64,000 nt of DNA, taken from the NCBI RefSeq assembly GCF_020911725.1, contig NZ_CP076620.1, forward strand, positions 3,461,001-3,525,000. Reading direction: 5' to 3'. This DNA is from Clostridium cadaveris (lineage in GTDB: Bacteria > Bacillota > Clostridia > Clostridiales > Clostridiaceae). Below, piece by piece: positions 16,893-24,965 of the stretch (position 1 is the first letter of the stretch; every line of letters starts with the position of its first letter). The notes beneath the pieces are model-generated. The model was not told the origin of the DNA, searched no databases, and saw nothing but the letters and a program-made list of their open reading frames with translations. A program made the position numbers and the translations under genes.

Positions 16893-17522
16893 ATGAGTAA
16901 TGTTATATATAGAGATTTAAGAAAAGAAGATTATAATGCCATAAAATTTCTCATAGGAGATGCTTTTGGCTTCAATGAATTTATATCAGATAAAAAATTT
17001 TTAAATGATATACTCAATATTTACCTTCAGGACTGCATACTAGCCAGTTCTTTTGGAAAAGTTGCTGAAAAAGATAATAAGGTTATAGGAATAATCCTTG
17101 GTAAAGCTAAAGATGATAATACTAATTTGAGAAAATTTCATAACTTAACAAACATTGCTTCTACAATGTTTAAACTTCTTATATCTAAAAAGGAAAATAA
17201 AAAGGTTCTTAAAGAATTTTCAAAAATCCATAATACCTATGATGAACTCATTAAAGGAAAAAAGTGTGACTTTCAAGGATGCATACAATTATTTATTGTA
17301 TCTAAAGAATCAAGAGGGCTTGGAGTGGGAAAAGCTTTAGTATCACAGCTTTTTAATTATATGAATAAGATGGATGTAAAATCTTTATATCTTTATACAG
17401 ATACAAAATGTAACTATGGATTTTATGACAGCCAAAATTTTAAGCGCTTAAATGAAAAGAAAGTGTCTTTTGATGCATTTAATTATGACTTAGATATTTT
17501 CTTATACGGTTATAAACTCTAA
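16893..17522 (+). CDS. GNAT-family N-acetyltransferase
   Basis: A 209-residue protein of the GCN5-related acetyltransferase fold. The acetyl-CoA pyrophosphate loop is SRGLGVGKALVSQLF at about residues 143-157, and YGFYDSQNFKRL is the late beta-strand motif. An insertion of about 40 Lys-rich residues (70-115) precedes the core. The substrate may be a small molecule or antibiotic, given its probable control by the divergent BmrR-like regulator. ATG 16893 follows GGGAAGGTG. Its original downstream terminator is interrupted by the IS element. Confidence 0.85.
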   Translation: MSNVIYRDLRKEDYNAIKFLIGDAFGFNEFISDKKFLNDILNIYLQDCILASSFGKVAEKDNKVIGIILGKAKDDNTNLRKFHNLTNIASTMFKLLISKKENKKVLKEFSKIHNTYDELIKGKKCDFQGCIQLFIVSKESRGLGVGKALVSQLFNYMNKMDVKSLYLYTDTKCNYGFYDSQNFKRLNEKKVSFDAFNYDLDIFLYGYKL

Positions 17523-17549
17523 TAAAAAAGACAGAAGAAAGTCATAAAA

Positions 17550-17583
17550 TGGAACCTATAAGATAGACACTAATAAAAGAGAG
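17550..17583 (+). repeat. Left terminal inverted repeat of the IS
   Basis: Matches the reverse complement of 18960-18993 at about 27 of 34 positions: TGGAACCTAT, then a 5-nt variable block, then GACACTA and AAAAGAGAG. Confidence 0.85.
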
Positions 17584-17607
17584 TCTATCTATATAGGTTC
17601 TTTTTTT
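17552..17607 (+). terminator. Intrinsic terminator built into the IS left end
   Basis: GAACCTATA (17552-17560) pairs with TATAGGTTC (17592-17600), and AGATAGAC (17561-17568) with GTCTATCT (17583-17590). That is a 17-bp stem with a one-base bulge, followed by TTTTTTT (17601-17607). It would stop transcription entering from outside before the transposase gene. Confidence 0.8.
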
Positions 17608-17636
17608 GTACAATAAGTTTATGAGGTGAATTAACT

Positions 17637-18959
17637 ATGAGTAAAATAAGATTTTCAAATGATGAAATTAGTAGACTATCAAGAAATAAATATGTGAGCA
17701 ATGTAAGTGAAAAAGCAATAACATATACTAATGAATTTAAAATACATTTTATCGCTGAATGTAGCAAAGGGAAAACTTCAAGAGTTATTTTTGAAGAAGC
17801 TGGATTTGATATAAATACCCTCGGTATTCGTCGTATTGAATGCGCTGGTACAAGATGGAGAAAAGCATTTAAGGATAATGGAATATTAGGATTAGATGAC
17901 ACTAGACGAAAAAATAGTGGTCGACCACGTAAGCGTAGTATTACTAGCGATGAAATAATAGAAAAGCAAAAAGCAGAAATTGAATATTTAAAGGCTGAGG
18001 TAGAATTGTTAAAAAAATTAGAGCTGCACGAAAGGCAGGTGAGAAAAGGTAAATTAATTGCAGCACAAGCATTTGCCTTAATAGAATATATTGTTAGCAA
18101 GTTGCAAAATCATAATGTAGTCAAACATCTATGCAGTACGGCTGGTGTTTCACGCTCTGGTTACTATAGATATCTGTCTTGTAAAAATATTAGAACTAAT
18201 CGCGAAAACAAGGATAATTTAATTAGAAATACTATTCTTGAAGCGCTGAATTATAGAGGTTATAAAAAAGGATCAAGATCAATCAAAATGATTTTAAAAG
18301 ATAAATTTAATATTGTGTATAGCAGAAGGCGTATCCAAAGAATAATGAGAAAGTACAATATAGTTTGCCCTATTAGGAAACCTAATCCATATAAGCGTAT
18401 AGCTAAGGCTACAAAGGAACATACCGTGGTACCTAATCTACTCAATAGAAATTTCAAGCAAGAAATACCTGGTAAAGTATTGCTTACAGATATCACATAT
18501 CTACCATATTCAAATAATAATATGGCTTATTTATCGACCATCAAAGACGCTTCTACTAATGAAATCCTAGCATATAATTTATCTAATAGAATAACCTTAG
18601 ATATCGCCACGAATACAATACTTAAACTAATGGCCAACTCCAATGTCAAATTAGCAAAAGATGCTTTTATTCACTCAGATCAAGGTAGTCATTATACAAG
18701 TCCAATATTTCAAAAACTTTTAAAATCTAAGAATCTTGGACAATCTATGTCTAGACGTGGTAACTGTTGGGACAATGCTCCTCAAGAATCATTTTTTGGT
18801 CATATGAAAGATGAAATTGATTATAAATCTTGTTCAACTTTATCTGAACTACAGTTAATTATTGATGACTATATCGACTACTATAACAATGATCGTTGCC
18901 AGTGGAATTTAAAAAAGCTGACTCCTGTTCAATACAGAAATCAGCTTTTAGTAGCCTAG
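17637..18959 (+). CDS. IS3-family transposase, single fused reading frame
   Basis: A 440-residue transposase. The N-terminal HTH region and a coiled coil (about 105-135) correspond to OrfA, followed by an HTH_21 region and the rve integrase core: Asp285 (LLTDITYLPY), Asp348 (FIHSDQGSHYTS) and Glu384 (NAPQESFFGHMKDE), with the typical 35-residue D-E spacing. Most IS3 elements split OrfA and OrfB by a -1 frameshift. Here the frames are joined in phase through an A7 run (about 18011-18017). Slippage to either other frame would end soon after, giving a truncated OrfA-like product. ATG 17637 follows ATGAGGTGAAT. Confidence 0.93.
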   Translation: MSKIRFSNDEISRLSRNKYVSNVSEKAITYTNEFKIHFIAECSKGKTSRVIFEEAGFDINTLGIRRIECAGTRWRKAFKDNGILGLDDTRRKNSGRPRKRSITSDEIIEKQKAEIEYLKAEVELLKKLELHERQVRKGKLIAAQAFALIEYIVSKLQNHNVVKHLCSTAGVSRSGYYRYLSCKNIRTNRENKDNLIRNTILEALNYRGYKKGSRSIKMILKDKFNIVYSRRRIQRIMRKYNIVCPIRKPNPYKRIAKATKEHTVVPNLLNRNFKQEIPGKVLLTDITYLPYSNNNMAYLSTIKDASTNEILAYNLSNRITLDIATNTILKLMANSNVKLAKDAFIHSDQGSHYTSPIFQKLLKSKNLGQSMSRRGNCWDNAPQESFFGHMKDEIDYKSCSTLSELQLIIDDYIDYYNNDRCQWNLKKLTPVQYRNQLLVA

Positions 18960-18993
18960 CTCTCTTTTTTTAGTGTCCTTGACATAGGTTCCA
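18960..18993 (-). repeat. Right terminal inverted repeat of the IS
   Basis: The reverse complement begins TGGAACCTATGTCAAGGACA and matches the left end. It begins directly at the transposase stop codon region. Confidence 0.85.
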
Positions 18994-19031
18994 CTTTATC
19001 AATCTCTTCTGTCTTTTATTCTTATTATATT

Positions 19032-20219
19032 TTAAGCATTCTTTCCGCAGCATTTTTTATATTTCTTTCCACTTCCACAAGGACAAGGTTCATTTCTTCC
19101 TACTTTAACTTCTTTATCACTTCTTACATAAGTATTATTCTCAGCTAAAGTATATCCTCCTAAACTCCATACAGGTATTCTCTTACATACATCATTCATA
19201 ACTATTGTAAATTCACCTTGTATGTATTGTGGCACAGGAAAATTCTCTATCATATCTTTGATAAGATCATTCTGACCTAAACGTTGATAAGATTGGTAAG
19301 TAGATATGAGCATCTCATCAAAATTATCCTCAGTTATAGTGTAGAATTCTTTTATAAACTTTTCAAGTTCCTTATAGTTTTTTCTATCTCCTATATACTC
19401 TTTTCCACAAGCCTTAAGTATTTCATGCTTAGTCAGTTTCTTATAGTCTGTAAGCTTTTCTGAATTATTGACATTAGCTTCAAGCTGCTCTTCATTGTCC
19501 ATTAATGAGTTTACTCCAAGTCCATCAATATAAATATATTCTTCTGTAGATATCTCTTCCATAGCAAGAAGCATATCTAATTCATCTAAACTTAATTCGA
19601 TCTCTACATCCTGTGGAAGCCTATCCATAAAATCTTCTATTGTTAATACTCCGTAATAATAAAGCATTCCTTTAAAAAGCTTTATTATCTCTGAGTTATA
19701 GACTAATTTGCTCTTATCTATTTCAGAAAGAATCTCTTTTATTTGAGATGGTATGCAAGCATAAAGTTCATTATCTTTTAAAGCTGTATAAATAATACCT
19801 AGCTGTTCCATAAATACAACTGTATCCATCTTTTCATCTAGTTCTTCCATAAGAAGTATGCCATTATTTTTGCACAAAATCTCCATTACATCATAACATT
19901 CTAAATTCATGCATTTTGATAAATTTATGATAGAGTTCTTGTAGTTTTCATTAATATTATTTATTAAAACTTCCTTCTTATCACTAGATTTGTAGGAAAT
20001 ATTTAAATTATCCATTATAATTTTTAGAGTATCTTTAGTTTCAGTAGTTAAAAGCTCTAGCAAATTGTTTGAACATGCTCTTTTTGATACTCTCTTCAAT
20101 TTCTTTCCCATATTCTTATTAACAAGCTCCTCTAATTCCTCTTCAAAGCTCTCTTTAATTTCCTCTACTCCATTTAAAATTTCTACATTTTCATTAGAAA
20201 TATTATTCTTTTCTTTCAT
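19032..20219 (-). CDS. Large SEC-C metal-binding motif protein
   Basis: A 395-residue acidic, largely helical protein ending in a SEC-C zinc motif ([19 protein letters not shown]). The motif is known from SecA and from many accessory proteins, where Cys-x-Cys...Cys-Cys/His binds zinc and contacts ribosomes or SecB. The long N-terminal region has an acidic coiled segment (residues 1-45) and no recognised enzyme domain. A shorter protein with a nearly identical C-terminal tail is encoded at 39567-40070. Start ATG 20219 follows AGAGGTGTGAG. Function unknown. Confidence 0.8.
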   Translation of the reverse strand: MKEKNNISNENVEILNGVEEIKESFEEELEELVNKNMGKKLKRVSKRACSNNLLELLTTETKDTLKIIMDNLNISYKSSDKKEVLINNINENYKNSIINLSKCMNLECYDVMEILCKNNGILLMEELDEKMDTVVFMEQLGIIYTALKDNELYACIPSQIKEILSEIDKSKLVYNSEIIKLFKGMLYYYGVLTIEDFMDRLPQDVEIELSLDELDMLLAMEEISTEEYIYIDGLGVNSLMDNEEQLEANVNNSEKLTDYKKLTKHEILKACGKEYIGDRKNYKELEKFIKEFYTITEDNFDEMLISTYQSYQRLGQNDLIKDMIENFPVPQYIQGEFTIVMNDVCKRIPVWSLGGYTLAENNTYVRSDKEVKVGRNEPCPCGSGKKYKKCCGKNA

Positions 20220-20307
20220 CTCACACCTCTAAACTTTTATTGACCTATCTTTAATTATATTATATATGTCAAGGTTAAGTTTTGCTTTTATATGACATAC
20301 ACTTAAA

Positions 20308-20344
20308 AGAAATAGCCTCCAGTTTAAAACTAGAAGCTATTTTA
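20308..20344 (-). terminator. Probable terminator after nox
   Basis: The stem AAATAGCTTCTAGTTT with AAACTGGAGGCTATTT has a few mismatches and is followed on minus by CTTTTAAG, so the T-run is weak. It lies 31 nt beyond the stop at 20375. Confidence 0.6.
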
Positions 20345-20374
20345 AAAATTTATATATCCTTAATTTTTATCTTA

Positions 20375-21706
20375 TTAAAGTGCCTTTAGAGCTACAGTAT
20401 TTAATAAACTCCATGGCTTATTAAAATGTGGTTGGAAGAAGAAATCTGTCATTGCAAGTTCTTCAACAGTCATATTATTTTGTATAACTACCGATAGTGT
20501 ATTCATATATTGAGTTAAATCTATCTTGGAGATTATCTGTCCTCCTATAACTCTTCTTGTATCAGCGTCAAATACAAGCTTCACTGTTGCTGGCTCAAAT
20601 GTTGGCATGAATTCAGGTCTGTAGTTGTCTATAACAGCTACACTCTTAACATTCATTGATGTTGTAGCTTTTGCTACTTCTTCTGTCAAACCAGTTGATG
20701 CTATATTTTGATCATAAATCTTAATGCCTGAAGTTCCCTGTGTACCCATATACTTAAGTGTTGGTTTTTCAATGTTTTTAGCAACTAACGTTCCCATTCT
20801 TACTGCGTTTGTTGCTAAAGGAATGTATCTCTTGTCTCCTGCTGGATTATATCTTACAACACAACAGTCACCAGCTGCAAATACGTCTTCTCTGCTTGTT
20901 CTCATATATTCATCTATGATTATTGCTCCATTTGGAAGAGTATCTAACTTTTCCTTTACTATCTTAGTATTTGGTGCAAAGCCTATACATAATACAACTA
21001 AGTCTCCCTTATAAGTTCCATGCTCAGTTACAACTTCTGTTACATTTCCATTTTCGCCATTAAACCTTTGGACTTTTTCACCTAGAACAAGCTTTACTCC
21101 TCTATCTGAAAATTCCTTTTCAGCTATATCTGTAAATTCTTTATCTAAGTACTTAGCCATTATTCTATTTTCAGCATCAATTAGTGTTACATTCTTTCCT
21201 TGCATTTCGAAAGCTTCTACTAATTCAACGCCTATATATCCAGCACCTATAACTATTACATTTTTTGCATTTTTTGATTTTTCTATTATTGTAATAGCAT
21301 GGTCATAATTTTTGCATAATTCTATATTGTTAAGCTCTCCACCTTCAAATCTTGGAACTATTGGCCATGATCCTAAAGTAAGAACTAACTTATCATAATT
21401 GTCTTCAAATATTTGCTCGGTTAAAAGATTTTTAACTTTAACTACTTTCTTATCAAAATCTATGTCTAGTACTTCATGCTTCATATTTGTAACTACACCA
21501 AGCTTTGCTAAATTTTCTGGTGAGTTATAAAATAAGCTCTTTGTATCTTCTATAACTTTTCCAACATTTAATGCTATTCCACATGATAAAAATGAAATAT
21601 TATCATTTTTTTCGTATATTGTTATCTGGCTATCTGGATGAAGCTCCTTTAAGTTTACTACTGCTGCAGTACCTGCATGTGTGCATCCAACAACTATTAT
21701 CTTCAT
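20375..21706 (-). CDS. nox: NADH oxidase (Nox-type flavoprotein)
   Basis: A 443-residue FAD/NAD protein of the pyridine nucleotide-disulfide family with a single redox Cys42 in ISFLSCGIAL, as in water-forming NADH oxidase, NADH peroxidase and CoA-disulfide reductase. The FAD loop is IVVGCTHAGTAAV; the NAD loop is VIVIGAGYIGVELVEAF (about 155-171); the second FAD motif is DVFAAGDCCV. In anaerobes such enzymes remove O2 or peroxide with NADH. The exact activity (oxidase, peroxidase or CoADR) cannot be fixed by motif alone. ATG 21706 follows AAAAGGGGCG. Monocistronic. Confidence 0.85.
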   Translation of the reverse strand: MKIIVVGCTHAGTAAVVNLKELHPDSQITIYEKNDNISFLSCGIALNVGKVIEDTKSLFYNSPENLAKLGVVTNMKHEVLDIDFDKKVVKVKNLLTEQIFEDNYDKLVLTLGSWPIVPRFEGGELNNIELCKNYDHAITIIEKSKNAKNVIVIGAGYIGVELVEAFEMQGKNVTLIDAENRIMAKYLDKEFTDIAEKEFSDRGVKLVLGEKVQRFNGENGNVTEVVTEHGTYKGDLVVLCIGFAPNTKIVKEKLDTLPNGAIIIDEYMRTSREDVFAAGDCCVVRYNPAGDKRYIPLATNAVRMGTLVAKNIEKPTLKYMGTQGTSGIKIYDQNIASTGLTEEVAKATTSMNVKSVAVIDNYRPEFMPTFEPATVKLVFDADTRRVIGGQIISKIDLTQYMNTLSVVIQNNMTVEELAMTDFFFQPHFNKPWSLLNTVALKAL

Positions 21707-22106
21707 AAATATACGCCCCTTTTCATAAATATTTTTATATAATAAGAATAACTATCTGATATCAATTATCCATATGTTAATTATATCACAAACTCCAAAA
21801 AAGTATATAGGAAAGTTGAAATATATTTAAAAATTATTAGTTAACAATTTTTATTATTTGTCTTATACCATGATTTATCTACACTTTCTTAATTATAAAA
21901 AAGTGCATAATGTTATAGCTTGCTATAGAATAGTATTGTTTATTATCCTTTAAAATATTACATATATAAACTTAATTTAAAAAATTCATGCATATAAATA
22001 TAATTAATATAAATCTACATAAAATTTTATATAACAGCATAGCATTTAAATGAGGATTTTTTATTATAACTAAACCATATACTTTTCTCTCTTACCTATA
22101 ATTTTC
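21707..22106. other. AT-rich intergenic region, no gene seen
   Basis: About 400 bp between the divergently placed upstream edge of nox and the terminator of the Cys-rich gene. Very AT-rich, with frequent stops in all frames. A single TTGTTAA half-site near 21840 resembles half of a Rex box, but the second half is absent. It probably holds the nox promoter. Confidence 0.5.
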
Positions 22107-22148
22107 AAAAAAATAATTGATGTACTAAAAATATTCAGCACATCAATT
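22107..22148 (-). terminator. Intrinsic terminator after the Cys-rich gene
   Basis: The minus-strand stem AATTGATGTGCT with AGTACATCAATT (one mismatch) is followed by ATTTTTTTG, 8 nt after the stop at 22156. Confidence 0.75.
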
Positions 22149-22155
22149 TCTTCAG

Positions 22156-22494
22156 TTAACAATCTAGTCTGCATAAGGGTCTTATATAAATCAAAATATT
22201 CTCAATATTTTTTCTACAACATTCATCTTGTATCATAATTTGAAAAAAATCATATCCCCAAGTACATTTATTCGGTATATAGACTAATACCCCATCTGAT
22301 CCCCACTTAGCCGTACCCTTTTTAGGATAAATATTTATCTTTATTCTGTTCTCTATGCAACATTTATCATTAATCCTTAAACATAAAAATAATGGTCTAT
22401 TTTGGCATATATAATATGGTTCAATTCTTTTTATACTTATATCTATACTATTACAAGGAATAGTTATACATCTATGGCTCAAATTTTTCTCCAT
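22156..22494 (-). CDS. Small Cys-rich protein with Ig/cadherin-like pattern
   Basis: A 112-residue protein with 11 cysteines, including two CC pairs, and no signal peptide. The segment GSDGVLVYIPNKCTWGYDFF then IMIQDECC resembles the repeating pattern of bacterial cadherin/Ig-like domains (xYTPNxGxxGxDxFxxxVxD). It is divergent (248 bp) from two tandem CshA-like genes whose C-terminal domains are also Cys-rich. Start ATG 22494 follows AAGAAGAG. I do not recognise a named family. Cys-rich proteins without signal peptides in spore formers are often spore-coat or exosporium components, but no sigma-E or sigma-K promoter could be established here. Confidence 0.6.
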   Translation of the reverse strand: MEKNLSHRCITIPCNSIDISIKRIEPYYICQNRPLFLCLRINDKCCIENRIKINIYPKKGTAKWGSDGVLVYIPNKCTWGYDFFQIMIQDECCRKNIENILIYIRPLCRLDC

Positions 22495-22742
22495 ATTAAC
22501 AACTCTTCTTTCATTTTAAATTATATAACTCTTTTGTAAATATTATATTCAAAATGAATATCCGTGTGTCCTTAATTACGACTAATTTTTGTTCCTAATC
22601 GACTTTATGTATTTCTACATAATTATATATCTAAAATTTATTAATTCTAATCAATCTATAATATTCTATCTTATAAATCATTTTGTAACTCTTTATACCT
22701 TTATAAAATATAATATAGTATGAAAACTAAGGAGGAAAAATA

Positions 22743-23750
22743 ATGACAACTTTACAATATTCAAGTTCAAATAGTTCAGGTGCATTTGCTAATACAATTG
22801 GTTGGATAGATTTCACTGGTATTACTATACCAGCTAACGGCTCTGTTGCAGTAACAAATTCAACTCCTGATAATAATTATAATATAAATTTTACTTTAAC
22901 TAATAATAATTCATCTACTATAACTCCAAGTCCTACCCCAGTAGAAGCAACTGCTCCATTTGGTAATACTGGCTATCTAAATGTTGGTGGACAAGTTGCT
23001 TTAACTGTAACTAACTCAAATTCTATGAATATTACATTAACTGGAATTACCGTTACAGATAAAAATGGAATTAAAATAGATAACTATTGTTTAATTGCTG
23101 CCGATGCTGAAAAAACCTTAGCTTCAAATAAAGGTGTAGAAAAATTATCCTTCATTACTACTAAGGGGAATTGGTCTTTAATTGATATGCTTTCGCCAAT
23201 TTCACCTACGCTTGAACTTGGTCCTAATATATCTTATACAGGCAATGATACGGTTAATATTACTGGAGTAATCCCTACCAGCAGCACTTCACCATCAGAT
23301 CCTATCTTCTCCACTATATCTCCTACTAGTATTACTGCTACATCAACATCTACAATTGAAGGAAAACAAGCAGTTGCTTTTGGCATCATGTTTAATCAAA
23401 ATGTTTCTTGTTACTTGGATGTAGAAGTTTCCCCAAATAATAAAATTATTTATGTATGTCCCGGTAAAAAACAGTTTTTCCCAATAAAATCCAACAAATG
23501 TTGTGGTACAGTTACTCTTTCTTATGTAGGCGAAAATTTTAATTCCGATGGAAATTATATAAGTGGAAATTTAGGAAAATATACCTTATTAAATTCAGGT
23601 ATTCTTTTAAGTGCTTCATGTCACTTAAATCCAGGGGACTACGACATATTGTCATTTAAGGTGAACGATAGCAGTTGTAACACTCCGTTTACTTTAAATG
23701 CTGTCTTCACTTATGCATTATGTGAGTGTTGCAAAAATAAAATTAACTAA
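22743..23750 (+). CDS. CshA-like surface domain protein with Cys-rich C-terminus (copy 1)
   Basis: A 335-residue protein starting MTTLQYSSSNSSGAFANTIG with no signal peptide or membrane segment. Residues 1-225 resemble the non-repeat domain of CshA-type fibrillar adhesins: NTIGWIDF, APFGNTGYLNVGG, LTGITVTDKNG, IAADAEKT and SLIDML occur in the family's order. Residues 226-335 form a second module with nine cysteines (PGKKQFFPIK, GTVTLSYVGENF, DYDILSFKVND). The middle is Ser/Thr/Pro rich. It is paralogous to the gene at 23850. A surface role, possibly on the spore, is inference. ATG 22743 follows AAGGAGGAAAA. Confidence 0.7.
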   Translation: MTTLQYSSSNSSGAFANTIGWIDFTGITIPANGSVAVTNSTPDNNYNINFTLTNNNSSTITPSPTPVEATAPFGNTGYLNVGGQVALTVTNSNSMNITLTGITVTDKNGIKIDNYCLIAADAEKTLASNKGVEKLSFITTKGNWSLIDMLSPISPTLELGPNISYTGNDTVNITGVIPTSSTSPSDPIFSTISPTSITATSTSTIEGKQAVAFGIMFNQNVSCYLDVEVSPNNKIIYVCPGKKQFFPIKSNKCCGTVTLSYVGENFNSDGNYISGNLGKYTLLNSGILLSASCHLNPGDYDILSFKVNDSSCNTPFTLNAVFTYALCECCKNKIN

Positions 23751-23774
23751 TTTTATTTTTTGTTTTTAAAATTT

Positions 23775-23806
23775 AACAAGCTAAGTAAGAACTTAGCTTG
23801 TTTTTT
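23775..23806 (+). terminator. Intrinsic terminator between the two CshA-like genes
   Basis: A perfect 12-bp stem AACAAGCTAAGT with ACTTAGCTTGTT, loop AAGA, then TTTT. The two paralogues are therefore probably separate transcription units, or partly read through. Confidence 0.85.
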
Positions 23807-23849
23807 ATATTTATTAAAATAATAAAATAAACTTTAGGAGGTAAATATA

Positions 23850-24866
23850 ATGATATCTGTTCAATATGCAAAAGAAAATAGTCCTGGAACTTTATCAAAC
23901 ACAATTGGATGGTTAAACTATGATGAAATTACAGGAAATTTATTGCCTAACCAAACTGTATCTCTAACTAATTACCTTGATAATGGTTATAAACTTAATT
24001 TCGATTTGACTAATACTTCAAATGTTACTAATGTAACTCCTGTATCTATACCAGTAGATGACTTCGCTCCATTAGGTATTACTGGATATTTGGGTCTCTC
24101 TCCAAATAACAAAAGTGCCCTAGCAGTAATTCCAAAGGGTATAGCCCCAATAAGCTTAAGTAATATTTCTATAACAGACAAATCAGGTCTTCCTGTATCT
24201 AAATATACAATTATTGCCGCTGATGCAGAAAACACTTATGCTGGAATAAACAATACAACTCCAGAATACCTATACTTTAAAACTAATGGATCATGCTGGA
24301 AGTTACTAGATTCTCTAAAAGCAGTTTCTCCTATTTCAATTTATCCCATTATCAAGGGATTAGATACAAATTTCGTAAAAATAATAGGAATTCGTGTTCC
24401 TTCCTTAGCCATATTACCAGGAGCTTATATATTATCAACTCATTCTCCAACTGAAATTAATGCAACATTAGGTTCTACATTTAATGGTGGACGACAAGCA
24501 GTTGCATTTGGAATACTAATCCCTCAAACTATTCCATGTTGTACTGATGTCAAGGTATCTGACTCTAATAAAATCATCTATGTATCTAATGGTAAGGATC
24601 AATTCTTTCCCATAAAATCAAAGGAATCTCACGGATTAGTTACACTTTCTTATTTAGGTGAAAACTTTAATCCTGACAAAAATTATATAAGTGGAAACCT
24701 AGGTATATACACATTATTAAATTCAGGTATTCTTTTAAGTGCTTCATGCTCTATGAAACCTGGAACCTATGATATTTTATCATTTAAAGTATACGATAGT
24801 AGTTGTGATTATCCTTTTACTTTAAATGTAGTATTTGCTTACGAACTATGTGCATATAATAAATAG
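23850..24866 (+). CDS. CshA-like surface domain protein with Cys-rich C-terminus (copy 2)
   Basis: A 338-residue paralogue of the preceding protein with the same two modules: NTIGWLNYDEI, APLGITGYLGL, LSNISITDKSG, IAADAENT and KLLDSLK in the first, and KDQFFPIKSK, GLVTLSYLGENF, YDILSFKVYD in the second. It keeps only six cysteines. At DNA level a 35-nt block (24715-24749) is identical to 23586-23620, so the copies duplicated recently or exchange sequence. ATG 23850 follows AGGAGGTAAATA. No signal peptide. The same functional caveats apply. Confidence 0.7.
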   Translation: MISVQYAKENSPGTLSNTIGWLNYDEITGNLLPNQTVSLTNYLDNGYKLNFDLTNTSNVTNVTPVSIPVDDFAPLGITGYLGLSPNNKSALAVIPKGIAPISLSNISITDKSGLPVSKYTIIAADAENTYAGINNTTPEYLYFKTNGSCWKLLDSLKAVSPISIYPIIKGLDTNFVKIIGIRVPSLAILPGAYILSTHSPTEINATLGSTFNGGRQAVAFGILIPQTIPCCTDVKVSDSNKIIYVSNGKDQFFPIKSKESHGLVTLSYLGENFNPDKNYISGNLGIYTLLNSGILLSASCSMKPGTYDILSFKVYDSSCDYPFTLNVVFAYELCAYNK

Positions 24867-24900
24867 TTAAATCAATGTCTTAGATAATTTTATTTTAGAT

Positions 24901-24933
24901 TAATGTATCATCAATAAACTTGATGATACATTA
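24901..24933. terminator. Strong hairpin between convergent genes
   Basis: A perfect 14-bp stem TAATGTATCATCAA with TTGATGATACATTA and a 5-nt loop. There is no clear T-run on either strand, so terminator function is likely only from position (between a plus and a minus gene end). Confidence 0.55.
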
Positions 24934-24965
24934 TAATTAATATAAAGCTTTAAATTCATTACACC

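Larger units (their letters stand above)
17550..18993 (+). mobile_element. IS3-family insertion sequence, intact
   Basis: A 1444-bp element bounded by imperfect inverted repeats starting TGGAACCTAT and carrying one transposase gene. The left end (17550-17583) and the right end (18960-18993) share TGGAACCTAT, GACACTA and AAAAGAGAG. The transposase has an intact DDE triad. No target-site duplication is visible in the flanks (ataaaa on the left, ctttat on the right). The element looks recent and potentially active. Confidence 0.88.
17524..19018. other. Bidirectional terminator hairpin split by an IS insertion
   Basis: AAAAGACAGAAGA (17526-17538) and TCTTCTGTCTTTT (19005-19017) are perfect 13-bp complements flanking the IS. 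They lie right after the stop codons of the convergent GNAT (17522) and SEC-C (19032) genes. Joined without the IS they would form a stem with a loop of about 22 nt and T-rich tails on both sides, a bidirectional terminator. The element sits in the loop. Confidence 0.75.

Noticed and set aside
21830-21860. TTGTTAA near the nox promoter as a Rex operator
   Set aside because: Only one half-site is present; the inverted partner needed for a Rex box is missing.
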